Below are positions 35,151-43,222 of a stretch of DNA of 64,000 nucleotides, one piece after another; the stretch's first letter is position 1, and each line of letters opens with the position of its first letter. Source of the stretch: Hymenobacter sediminis (lineage in GTDB: Bacteria > Bacteroidota > Bacteroidia > Cytophagales > Hymenobacteraceae); contig NZ_QKNS01000007.1 in assembly GCF_003231285.1 (NCBI RefSeq), forward strand, positions 186,001-250,000, written 5' to 3'. The translations under genes and the position numbers were made by a program. Under the pieces are notes generated by a model. That model was given only the letters and a program-made list of their open reading frames with translations, did no database searches and was not told the DNA's origin.

Positions 35151-36545
35151 CTACAAGTGAATCACCTCGCCGTAGGCAGCAGCGGCGGCTTCCATCACGG
35201 CTTCGCTCATGGTGGGGTGCGGGTGCACGGCCTTAATGATTTCGTGGCCGGTGGTTTCGAGCTTGCGAGCCACTACCACTTCAGCAATCATTTCGGTTAC
35301 GTTGGAGCCAATCATGTGGGCGCCCAGCCACTCGCCGTACTTCTTGTCGAAGATAACTTTCACGAAGCCCTCCTTTACGCCGCCAGCCGAGGCTTTGCCC
35401 GAGGCCGAGAAGGGGAATTTACCCACCAGCACATCGTAGCCCTGCTTTTTAGCTTCGGCTTCGGTGAGGCCCACGGAGGCAATTTCCGGCGAGGCGTAAG
35501 TGCAGCCAGGAATGTTCTGGTAGTTGAGCGGCTCGGGATGGTGGCCGGCAATTTTCTCCACGCAGATAATGCCTTCAGCTGACGCTACGTGCGCCAGCGC
35601 GGGACCGGGCACAATGTCGCCGATGGCGTAGATACCGGGCACGTTGGTCTGGTAGTAGTCGTCCACGATAACGCGGCCTTTCTCTACTTTGATGCCCAGC
35701 TCTTCGAGACCCAGGTTTTCGAGGTTGGTTACTACCCCGGCGGCGCTCAGTACCACGTCGCAGGCAATCTGCTGGTCACCTTTAGCCGTTTTAATCGTCA
35801 CGTTGCAGCCTTCACCGCTGGTATCTACCTTGGTTACCTCGGCGCTGGTCAGCACGTTTACGCCAATTTTCTTGAAGGATTTCTCCATCTGGCGTGACAC
35901 TTCTTCGTCCTCCACGGGCACGATGCGGGGCAGGTATTCCACTACCGTTACCTCGGAGCCCATAGTACGGTAGAAGTAAGCAAACTCGACGCCGATGGCG
36001 CCGGAGCCTACTACTACGAGACGCTTGGGCAGTTCGGGCAGCACCATGGCCTGGCGGTAGCCGATGATTTTCTTGCCATCGATGGGTAGGGCGGGCAGCT
36101 CGCGCGAGCGGGCGCCGGTAGCCAGGATGATGTGCTTAGCCTCCACGGCTTCTTTACCGCCGTCGGCTTTCGTCACTTCTACCTTACCGGGAGCCAGCAA
36201 CTTGCCGGTGCCCGATACTACGTCAATCTTATTTTTCTTGAACAGGAAGTTGATGCCCTTGCTCATGCCGTCGGCCACACCGCGGCTGCGCTGGATTACG
36301 GCATTAAAGTCGTAGCCTACCCCATCCGCCTTCAGACCGTAGTCGCCGGCGTGGTTGAGGTACTCAAATACCTGGGCGCTTTTGAGCAGGGCCTTGGTGG
36401 GAATGCAGCCCCAGTTGAGGCAGATGCCGCCGAGCGACTCGCGCTCCACCACGCCTACTTTCAAGCCCAGCTGCGAAGCCCGGATAGCCGCGACGTAGCC
36501 GCCGGGGCCGCTGCCGATAACGACCAGGTCGTATTGCAATGCCAT
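35151..36545 (-). CDS. lpdA: Dihydrolipoyl dehydrogenase
   Basis: The E3 flavoprotein of pyruvate and 2-oxoglutarate dehydrogenase complexes; it reoxidises dihydrolipoamide with NAD. The ATG at 36545 gives 464 residues. The FAD motif is GSGPGG (11-16), the redox pair GGICLNWGCIPTKALL (Cys42, Cys47), the NAD-binding motif VVVGSGAIGVEF, and the catalytic His/Glu in HPHPTMSEA. It stands alone: no E1 or E2 genes are in the window. Confidence 0.96.
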   Translation of the reverse strand: MALQYDLVVIGSGPGGYVAAIRASQLGLKVGVVERESLGGICLNWGCIPTKALLKSAQVFEYLNHAGDYGLKADGVGYDFNAVIQRSRGVADGMSKGINFLFKKNKIDVVSGTGKLLAPGKVEVTKADGGKEAVEAKHIILATGARSRELPALPIDGKKIIGYRQAMVLPELPKRLVVVGSGAIGVEFAYFYRTMGSEVTVVEYLPRIVPVEDEEVSRQMEKSFKKIGVNVLTSAEVTKVDTSGEGCNVTIKTAKGDQQIACDVVLSAAGVVTNLENLGLEELGIKVEKGRVIVDDYYQTNVPGIYAIGDIVPGPALAHVASAEGIICVEKIAGHHPEPLNYQNIPGCTYASPEIASVGLTEAEAKKQGYDVLVGKFPFSASGKASAGGVKEGFVKVIFDKKYGEWLGAHMIGSNVTEMIAEVVVARKLETTGHEIIKAVHPHPTMSEAVMEAAAAAYGEVIHL

Positions 36546-36781
36546 GTTGTGTTCGGTTGAAGGTTTAGAAGGAAGGACCATCCGCCGCTTCGGGCGGGCA
36601 GGTGGCCCGGCAAAGATAGGGACGCCGCGCTACTCTGCCACGTTGCGCGCTCTAGCTGGCCCTGGCCTTTCACCGACAAAATTTTGTTTCGGGTTACAGC
36701 CTTTCCGAAAGGTAGCGCGTACAAGTGCCATTGCCTGATTTTGGGTTGATTCAGCCCTTTAATTTCCTCTCTGCACTCTCC

Positions 36782-37525
36782 ATGAAAGCACCTATACTTT
36801 CTCTGCTGGCCGGCGCTACCCTGCTTTTTCTGACCGACTGCGCCCGCAGCACCACCGAAGTAGAGCGGCCCACCTCGGCTTCTCGCAACGCCGCCCAAGA
36901 AACTTATGTGGCCCGGGCCGCTGATACGGCTAGCCGCGCCGGCTCTACCCCCGATGCTACGGCTACCGCCTCCCTAGACCCTACCCCTGCTTTGCCCGCG
37001 GAAGCCACTACCCGCAAAACCAACGCCGATTACCGCGCCGAAATCCGGACGGCTGACGCGACTCTCAAAGCCAAACCCCGCGACTTTGACGCGCTGCTAG
37101 CGCGGGCCAAAGCCAAAAGCCATCTGCGAGACTACCGCGAGGCAGTGACGGATTATAATGCGGCTCTGCGCCTGAAGCCGACCAACGCTGAAGCTTATTA
37201 CAACCGCGGCCTCAACCGTCTCAAGCTTAAGGAGTACAACGCCGCCATCATTGATTTCGGGAAAGCACTGAAGTACGATCCTCAGGATAAAGAAGCCTAT
37301 TTCGGGCGAGGAGCGGCAAAAATGCAGCTCTTTAACTTCAAGGGCGCCATTCCGGACTTTGCCAAAGCCATCAGCCTGGACCCCAACTACGCCGACGCGT
37401 ACGAGTATCGGGGCATCAGCTATGCTTCCATTAATAAGCCCAACGAGGCTAAAGCTGACTTGGAAAAAGCTACTATGCTGAACCCAGCAGCCGAAAAAAG
37501 CCTGCGTCGCTACACGGGCAAGTAG
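36782..37525 (+). CDS. TPR-repeat lipoprotein
   Basis: The ATG at 36782 gives 247 residues with a lipoprotein signal (ILSLLAGATLLFLTDC). A Ser/Thr/Pro-rich linker follows, then about four tetratricopeptide repeats from residue 105 on. Typical repeat lines are YREAVTDYNAALRLKPTNAE and YYNRGLNRLKLKEYNAAIID. TPRs bind partner proteins, and an envelope-tethered scaffold is likely. The partner is not known. It diverges from lpdA across about 235 bases. Confidence 0.85.
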   Translation: MKAPILSLLAGATLLFLTDCARSTTEVERPTSASRNAAQETYVARAADTASRAGSTPDATATASLDPTPALPAEATTRKTNADYRAEIRTADATLKAKPRDFDALLARAKAKSHLRDYREAVTDYNAALRLKPTNAEAYYNRGLNRLKLKEYNAAIIDFGKALKYDPQDKEAYFGRGAAKMQLFNFKGAIPDFAKAISLDPNYADAYEYRGISYASINKPNEAKADLEKATMLNPAAEKSLRRYTGK

Positions 37526-37616
37526 TGAAACAGAGAGTTTGACGTTCAACACGCCCCTGAAGGGTAGCCTTGGCGAGAAAATATATCAGTAGCCACCTAC
37601 CCCCTTCTCTTGCTTC

Positions 37617-37680
37617 AAAGCCTCAGCGAGGCGACACAATTCCTTGAATGATTGGTGTCGCGCTGCTGGGGCTTTGGGCG
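37617..37680. terminator. Long hairpin between convergent genes
   Basis: AAAGCCTCAGCG with CGCTGCTGGGGCTTT forms the outer stem and GGCGACAC/GTGTCGC the inner one, followed on the plus strand by a T-run (GCGTTTTA). It terminates the TPR gene and may serve the convergent reductase. Confidence 0.7.
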
Positions 37681-37705
37681 TTTTATTGGGGTAGGGCTTG
37701 CATCA

Positions 37706-38947
37706 CTACTTGCCCAGCAGCAGTTTCAGGTAGAAACCAGGCTGGCGCAGCCGCTCCCGCAGGTCCAGGTCGAGGAACATGTTGCTGATGGTTTCAGCCA
37801 GGGTAGGGTTGTTGGCGGCACGGTTTGCTACAAAATTGAACAGCCAGGGGTAGCTCAGCAGGCGCTGCATGGCCCGGCTTAGGCGTAGCTCTTGCCACAA
37901 GCGCTTGTACACGGCCTGGTCGTAGCCATTTAAAAAGCTAGCCGAGAAGTTTTGCGCGGCCATGGCCCGGCCAGCCCAGTCGGCGGCGTGGCGGCCCGAT
38001 ACCATGGCGTGGCTGATGCCCTCACCCGAGAACGGGTCGATGAGGGAGCCTGCGTCGCCGAGGAGCAGGTAGCCCGGACCCGAAAGCGGCCGGCGCTTGG
38101 AGCCCAGGGGCAGCCCGAAGCCGCGCACCGGCCCCAGTCGCTCGGCGGTGGCAAACCGCTCTTTCAGGGCCGGGTGAGTTTGCAGAATTTCGTCCAGCCG
38201 CTCCCGCAGCTTCACCTTCTTCTTGGAAACGGCTTCCGTAAGCATGCCCACCCCCACATTGGCTTCCCCGTTGGGCAGCGGAAACACCCACAGGTAGCCG
38301 GGCAGAAAATCCTGAATGAAGTGCAGCTCAATGAAGTTATCGGGGTGCAGCCCCGTAACGCCCCGGTAGTAGGCGCGCAGCCCAGCACAATGGTGGGCCG
38401 GCTCCAGCGCATGCCCCCCTACCTGCCGCGCAAAGCCCGACTGGGCCCCGTTGGCTACCAGCAGCAAACGGGCAGTAGTTATTTCAGAGCCATCGGGCGC
38501 GAGTAGGCGCCAACGGCCATCGGGCAGCTGCTCGTGGCGGGCTACCTCGGTGTTTTCCCGAAAGTCAATTTCCGGGTGCTGCCGCACTTCCTCAATCAGA
38601 AAGTTATCGAAGTGGAGGCGCTTGCTAATGTGGCCGGCGCTGCGGTCGGTGACGGGGTTATATTTTGGCTTGAACGGCACGGCCAAGCGGCGGCCATTGG
38701 GCGCGTAAAAATCAATGCCCCAGCTGGGCAGCTGGATGGGCTCGGCGGCGAGGCGGGCGGGCAACTCCTCCCCTATCCGGCGCAGCTCGCTAAGCACTTT
38801 GCCGCTGAGGGCATCGCCGCACACTTTGTCGCGGGGGAAGGTGGCGCGGTCAAGCAACAGGCAGCAGTGGCCGGCCTTGGCTAGGTGCAGGGCGGCCGTG
38901 GCTCCGCCTGGGCCAGCACCCAGAATGCAGATATCGGTGTCGGGCAT
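37706..38947 (-). CDS. Geranylgeranyl reductase family FAD-dependent oxidoreductase
   Basis: A flavoprotein of 413 residues from the ATG at 38947. It belongs to the family that reduces geranylgeranyl groups in lipids, quinones and pigments. The dinucleotide motif is CILGAGPGGATAALHLAKAG, followed by RATFPRDKVCGDALSGKVL, the family landmark. The second FAD-contact motif is GDAGSLIDPFSGEGISHAM. Substrate is unknown; in Bacteroidota it may act in menaquinone or carotenoid-related chemistry. It diverges from the SpoIIAA-like gene. Confidence 0.88.
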   Translation of the reverse strand: MPDTDICILGAGPGGATAALHLAKAGHCCLLLDRATFPRDKVCGDALSGKVLSELRRIGEELPARLAAEPIQLPSWGIDFYAPNGRRLAVPFKPKYNPVTDRSAGHISKRLHFDNFLIEEVRQHPEIDFRENTEVARHEQLPDGRWRLLAPDGSEITTARLLLVANGAQSGFARQVGGHALEPAHHCAGLRAYYRGVTGLHPDNFIELHFIQDFLPGYLWVFPLPNGEANVGVGMLTEAVSKKKVKLRERLDEILQTHPALKERFATAERLGPVRGFGLPLGSKRRPLSGPGYLLLGDAGSLIDPFSGEGISHAMVSGRHAADWAGRAMAAQNFSASFLNGYDQAVYKRLWQELRLSRAMQRLLSYPWLFNFVANRAANNPTLAETISNMFLDLDLRERLRQPGFYLKLLLGK

Positions 38948-39056
38948 AGGGGTAGCGAAGATACGAGCCGCAACTTTTGGGGCGCTACTCACGCTATGGC
39001 AACCCCATCTCCAGAGCCTAAACTCGCACTGGTGCCATATGCAGCTCCACAGTCAA

Positions 39057-39083
39057 TTGCACCATTAGGTTTATGTAGCTTTG
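39057..39083 (+). promoter_or_regulatory. Bacteroidota-type promoter
   Basis: TTG (39057-39059), a 16-base spacer, then TAGCTTTG (39076-39083), a full match to TAnnTTTG. The start codon follows 22 bases later. This is the best promoter in the window. Confidence 0.75.
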
Positions 39084-39105
39084 CAATCTTTTTTTTCCCT
39101 CGCCT

Positions 39106-39507
39106 ATGGCTCTTCGACTTTTACACCAAGATTCTACTATCACCATTTCTTACGATTTCCAGTACGACTGGCTGTATGCCAACTGGACCGGGGATCAAAG
39201 CCTGGAATCGGTGCAGACGGGCTGCCTGCACCTGCTTGAGCACCTACGCTTTGAGCGGTGCACCAAGGTCCTCAATGATAATACAGAGGTGACCAGCATG
39301 TGGAGCGACGCCTCGGAGTGGGTTGGGGCCACCTGGTTTCCGATGCTGGCCGAGGCGGGGCTGGAGTACTTTGCCTGGGTGTATTCGCCTAACGTGTACA
39401 GCCGCCTCTCCGCCGACCTTTCTATGCAGCAACAGCCTACTACCCGGCCCATTGTGCTAGCCTTCGACAGCCAGGAATTGGCCACTAACTGGCTGCAGCT
39501 GATGTAG
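39106..39507 (+). CDS. Small SpoIIAA/STAS-like hypothetical protein
   Basis: A 133-residue soluble protein. It has the small alpha/beta design of SpoIIAA-like proteins: an opening beta hairpin (TITISYDFQYDWLYANWTG), a helix with CLHLLEHLRFERCTKVL, a central strand with NDNTEV, and a late strand YSRLSADLS. This type is frequent in Cytophagales genomes and has no assigned role. It has a good promoter and no downstream partner gene within 95 bases, so it is probably transcribed alone. Confidence 0.7.
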   Translation: MALRLLHQDSTITISYDFQYDWLYANWTGDQSLESVQTGCLHLLEHLRFERCTKVLNDNTEVTSMWSDASEWVGATWFPMLAEAGLEYFAWVYSPNVYSRLSADLSMQQQPTTRPIVLAFDSQELATNWLQLM

Positions 39508-39604
39508 CAGCCACCCCCAAGGCGTGGTCACCAGGGCCCGGGCTTCAGGGTTTGGCGCCAACCAAGGGGTAGCAGGTTAGCCTTTCGTTGCTACCTTCGC
39601 TGAC

Positions 39605-40354
39605 ATGACGAAACAGCTTGACGGAAAAGTGGCCCTCATCACGGGTGCTTCCAAAGGAATTGGCCGCGCTATTGCGGTATATTTCGCCCAGCAGGGCGCG
39701 CAGGTGGCCTTCACTTACCTCTCCAGCGTGGAGAAAGGCCAGCAGCTGGAGCAGGAGCTTTCCGCTTTCGGCACCAAGGTAAAGGGCTTCCGGTCCGACG
39801 CTTCTATCTACGCCGAAGCAGAAAAGCTGGTGGATGAGGTAGTAGCCGAGTTTGGCAAGCTGGATATTCTGGTTAACAACGCCGGCATCACCCAGGATGG
39901 CCTGCTCATGCGCATGAGCGAGCAGCAGTGGGACCAAGTGCTGGCCGTAAACCTGAAATCGGTATTCAACCTCACCAAAGCCGCTACCAAGCCCATGATG
40001 CGCGCCAAAACCGGCAGCATCATCAACATGACCTCGGTAGTGGGCATTAAGGGCAACGCCGGCCAGGCCAACTACGCCGCTTCCAAAGCTGGCATTATCG
40101 GCTTCACCAAGTCGGTGGCCCTGGAGCTAGGCTCGCGCAATATCCGTTGCAACGCCATTGCCCCCGGCTTCATCGAAACGGAAATGACCGACGCCCTCGA
40201 CCAGAAGCAAGTAGATGAATGGCGCAAAGCCATTCCGCTGCGGCGCGGCGGCTCGCCCGAGGACGTGGCCAAAGCCACCGCCTTCCTGGCCTCCGAAGAA
40301 TCGGCCTACATCACGGGCCAGGTGCTGCAAGTTGATGGCGGCATGCTGACCTAG
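39605..40354 (+). CDS. fabG: 3-oxoacyl-[acyl-carrier-protein] reductase
   Basis: A short-chain dehydrogenase of 249 residues that reduces beta-ketoacyl-ACP in fatty acid elongation. The cofactor motif is TGASKGIGRAIA, the structural NNAG is in LVNNAGITQDG, and the catalytic Ser-Tyr-Lys triad is in INMTSVVGIKG and YAASKAG. It ends in the usual ITGQVLQVDGGM. The start lies 5 bases after a TACCTTCG box, so the message may be almost leaderless. An intrinsic terminator follows. Confidence 0.93.
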   Translation: MTKQLDGKVALITGASKGIGRAIAVYFAQQGAQVAFTYLSSVEKGQQLEQELSAFGTKVKGFRSDASIYAEAEKLVDEVVAEFGKLDILVNNAGITQDGLLMRMSEQQWDQVLAVNLKSVFNLTKAATKPMMRAKTGSIINMTSVVGIKGNAGQANYAASKAGIIGFTKSVALELGSRNIRCNAIAPGFIETEMTDALDQKQVDEWRKAIPLRRGGSPEDVAKATAFLASEESAYITGQVLQVDGGMLT

Positions 40355-40379
40355 GGCAGCTTTTTTGAACAAGATTAGT

Positions 40380-40436
40380 ACGTGTCGGGTTGTACGGGCT
40401 TGCAAAGCGGGCCTGCCAGCCCGACACGTTTTTTGT
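40380..40436 (+). terminator. Intrinsic terminator after fabG
   Basis: ACGTGTCGGG (40380-40389) pairs with CCCGACACGT (40420-40429) with a structured loop, followed by a T-run (40429-40434). Confidence 0.88.
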
Positions 40437-40467
40437 TGCGCCTGCCGCAACACACCCTACCCCTGCT

Positions 40468-41652
40468 ATGAAATCGAAAATTGTATTGCTACCCCTCATG
40501 CTGGGCGGGTTCGGTATTGGCATGACGGAGTTCGTCATGATGGGCATTCTGCCGGACATTGCCCGCGCCATGCGCATCAGCATTCCCGATGCCGGCCACT
40601 TTATCTCGGCCTACGCACTGGGGGTAGTGGTAGGGGCTCCCCTGCTGGTGGCCCTCACCGGTAAGCTGCCACCGCGTAAGATTCTGGCTTTACTCATGGC
40701 CTTGTTTGCCGTGGGCAACGGCCTGTCATTGCTGGCCTCGTCGTACCACCTGATGCTGCTGACGCGGTTTGTTTCCGGGTTGCCGCACGGGGCGTTTTTT
40801 GGGGTAGGCGCCGTGGTGGCGGGCCGCCTGGCTACGCCGGGCAAAGAAGCCCAGGCCATTTCCATCATGTTTGCGGGCCTTACGTTTGCCAACATCATTG
40901 GGGTACCTATTGGCACCTACCTAGGCCACCATTTCAGCTGGCGCATACCGTTTGTGCTGATTGTAGTGGTAGCCCTGCTCACGGTGGTAAGCGTGCTGCG
41001 CCTTATGCCCAATTTAGCGGCCAAGGAAACCAACCTGCGCCAGGAGTTTCACGCCTTCACGAAGCTGGAGCCCTGGCTGATTATCGGGATAACCGTGCTG
41101 GGCAACGGAGGCTTTTTCGCGTGGTTTAGCTACATCGTGCCGTTGTTCACGGAAGTAAGTGGGTTTGGCCCCAACACGGTGGCCTTCCTGATGGTACTGG
41201 CCGGCGTAGGTATGGCCCTTGGCAACTTGCTAGGCGGCTGGCTCACCGACCGGATGTCGCCGCTACGGGCCACAACCTTCCTGCTGGCAGCCATGACGGC
41301 TTCCCTGCTGCTGGTACCCGTAGCCGCGCCCTACCAACTCCCCACGGTGCTGATGACCATGCTCACGGGGGCCCTGGCTTTTTCCACGGCCGCGCCCATC
41401 CAGATGCTGATGATCCGCTCGGCCAAGGGCTCAGAAATGCTGGCCTCGTCGCTCAGCCAATCGGGCTTTAACACGGGCAACGCGCTGGGTGCCTACCTGG
41501 GTGGCCTGCCCATTGCCGCCGGCCTGGGCTACACCTCCCCCGACTGGGTAGGGGCTGCACTGGTGACGGGTGGCATCTTGTTCTGCGTGGCACTGGTATT
41601 CCGCCGCCGAAGCCAAGCCACCACACCGGAGCCGATAGTAGTGGTTGGGTAA
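40468..41652 (+). CDS. MFS transporter, AraJ/sugar-efflux type
   Basis: A 394-residue inner-membrane transporter. Twelve helices are suggested by the hydrophobic runs, from LLPLMLGGFGIGMTEFVMMGILPDI to GALVTGGILFCVALVF. The opening MTEF..MGILPDIA, and SGLPHGAFFGVGAVVAG, are typical of AraJ/NepI-type efflux proteins. The ATG at 40468 is chosen, because the longer frame from 40390 runs through the terminator hairpin. No regulator is adjacent. Substrates cannot be read from the sequence. Confidence 0.88.
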   Translation: MKSKIVLLPLMLGGFGIGMTEFVMMGILPDIARAMRISIPDAGHFISAYALGVVVGAPLLVALTGKLPPRKILALLMALFAVGNGLSLLASSYHLMLLTRFVSGLPHGAFFGVGAVVAGRLATPGKEAQAISIMFAGLTFANIIGVPIGTYLGHHFSWRIPFVLIVVVALLTVVSVLRLMPNLAAKETNLRQEFHAFTKLEPWLIIGITVLGNGGFFAWFSYIVPLFTEVSGFGPNTVAFLMVLAGVGMALGNLLGGWLTDRMSPLRATTFLLAAMTASLLLVPVAAPYQLPTVLMTMLTGALAFSTAAPIQMLMIRSAKGSEMLASSLSQSGFNTGNALGAYLGGLPIAAGLGYTSPDWVGAALVTGGILFCVALVFRRRSQATTPEPIVVVG

Positions 41653-41685
41653 GAATGCTGGGGTAGGCGGTAAGAAATAAAGAAC

Positions 41686-41728
41686 AGTCATGTCTCGACA
41701 AGCTCGACACATGACTGTTCTTATTGTG
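41686..41728. terminator. Near-perfect palindrome after the MFS gene
   Basis: AAGAACAGTCATGT pairs with ACATGACTGTTCTT around CTCGACAAGCTCGAC. It is followed by ATTGTG and no T-run, so it may be a terminator or another dispersed palindrome. It lies downstream of the MFS gene. Confidence 0.65.
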
Positions 41729-41826
41729 TTAGTTGTGTTAGAAGTCGTTGTTATCCACACCATTTATCTGCTAGCACTTACTGCCCCGCCACACACTTAC
41801 CTTAGCCGCACCGTTTTCCGTTCCGA

Positions 41827-42498
41827 ATGAAGCTCAAGGTTCTGTTGCCGCTGCTGTTGCTGCTTGCCGTTTCGCTGGTGGCTTATCCACGTTTGCGCCA
41901 CCGATACGTGCGCTACCAGCAGCGGCAAACTGCTGCCAAGGCTACTGAGCAGATTTCTACCCGCCTGCGTAATGGCGACCTGATTTTTAATACTTCCCAG
42001 TCGGCGCAAAGCCGGGCTATTCAGCTGGCAACCCACTCGCCGTACAGCCACTGTGGTATTCTGTTTCAACGGAATGGGGAATGGCGCGTGTTCGAGGCCG
42101 TGCAGCCGGTCAGCGAAACGTCGTTGGCAGCTTGGGTGGCACGCGGCAAAAACGGGCAGTTCGTGGTCAAGCGCCTGCGCGATGCGGAAACCGTTCTGAC
42201 TCCGGATGCATTACGGCGTCTGCAAGCGGCTGGTGAGCAGTACCGCGGCCGCAACTACGACCTCTACTTCGGCTGGTCCGATGAGCGGATTTACTGCTCG
42301 GAGCTGCTCTGGAAAATGTACCGCCAAGCCACTGGCCGCGAAATTGGGAAGCTTCAGACCCTCCGCGAGTTCGACCTGAGTCACCCCGCTGTGCAGGCCA
42401 AGCTGCAGGAGCGCTACGGCAAGCGCATTCCACTGGACGAAAAGGTTATTTCGTCGGTCCGGATGCTGGAAAGCAAGGAGTTGGTCACAGTGCGGTAG
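41827..42498 (+). CDS. YiiX-like permuted papain-fold hydrolase
   Basis: A 223-residue envelope protein with an N-terminal membrane anchor (LLPLLLLLAVSLVAYP). It has the YiiX/YebB-like NlpC/P60-type permuted fold. In that fold the catalytic His comes first (His75 in HSPYSHCGIL) and the Cys later (Cys157 in IYCSELLWKMYRQA). RNGDLIFNTSQSAQSRAIQLAT is the typical opening. Such enzymes are thought to cleave amide bonds of peptides or lipids at the envelope. It converges on the next gene with an 11-base gap. Confidence 0.88.
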   Translation: MKLKVLLPLLLLLAVSLVAYPRLRHRYVRYQQRQTAAKATEQISTRLRNGDLIFNTSQSAQSRAIQLATHSPYSHCGILFQRNGEWRVFEAVQPVSETSLAAWVARGKNGQFVVKRLRDAETVLTPDALRRLQAAGEQYRGRNYDLYFGWSDERIYCSELLWKMYRQATGREIGKLQTLREFDLSHPAVQAKLQERYGKRIPLDEKVISSVRMLESKELVTVR

Positions 42499-42509
42499 GT
42501 GGTAAGCAA

Positions 42510-43055
42510 CTATTTATCAGAATTGAATAATTGCTGGCGCAGAATTTCGAATCTGTTGTATTCGTTCTCTGATGTGAAGTAGCGAATATCTAACTTCCCT
42601 GGATCAGATGAGGAGACAGAGTAGAGGTTACCACCATGCATAGGGGAGTGATACTTTAAACTCGGGTGTATTAATACTTGCATATAATGCATAATAAGCG
42701 CTTCCTGCTCGATGCTTAGCTCCGTTTGTTCAACTAAAAAATATCTCCTGTCTGGCCGGTACGAGCAGCCAATTGTGTCGAGCCAGAACTCTGCGGCAAA
42801 TGGCCCCGACCATTTCATAAAATCGCGCTCGGTTCCTTTCGCTTTATTACTCATATAAATTTTAATCATTTCACGGTGTCCACCCCATTCGCCACATTCA
42901 GAATAGTTCGCTTTAAGCTTTAGAGTATCAATGCCCAGATTTGGAAGATAATGTGGGGAAGAAACAGACGAATTTTCTTCAACCGAAAAGACACGCGGGA
43001 GCAAAACAAAGGCAGCGCATAGAAGTCCGAATAGAAGCGGAATAATTTTCTGCAT
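42510..43055 (-). CDS. Exported hypothetical protein
   Basis: A 181-residue protein with an N-terminal hydrophobic segment (IIPLLFGLLCAAFVLLP), likely a signal peptide or anchor. Its mature region contains two cysteines that could pair (YSECGEWGG and DTIGCSYRP). No family is recognised. The coding sequence is AT-richer than the flanking genes, and it ends 11 bases from the stop of the YiiX-like gene. It appears to be a recent single-gene insertion or a fast-evolving gene. Confidence 0.65.
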   Translation of the reverse strand: MQKIIPLLFGLLCAAFVLLPRVFSVEENSSVSSPHYLPNLGIDTLKLKANYSECGEWGGHREMIKIYMSNKAKGTERDFMKWSGPFAAEFWLDTIGCSYRPDRRYFLVEQTELSIEQEALIMHYMQVLIHPSLKYHSPMHGGNLYSVSSSDPGKLDIRYFTSENEYNRFEILRQQLFNSDK

Positions 43056-43222
43056 AAGAAGTGGTTAGTTCTGGTCGGAATATACTACGCTTTACAATCC
43101 GCTTAATCCCGCCAGTTTCTCTCCGGCAACTCCCTACCTTCGCTACCTGCCCCAACCCTACCCTGCGCAACTATGCGGGGCTAACCGGGGTTCTTTAGTG
43201 CGGTTGCTATATCGTTCTGCCT

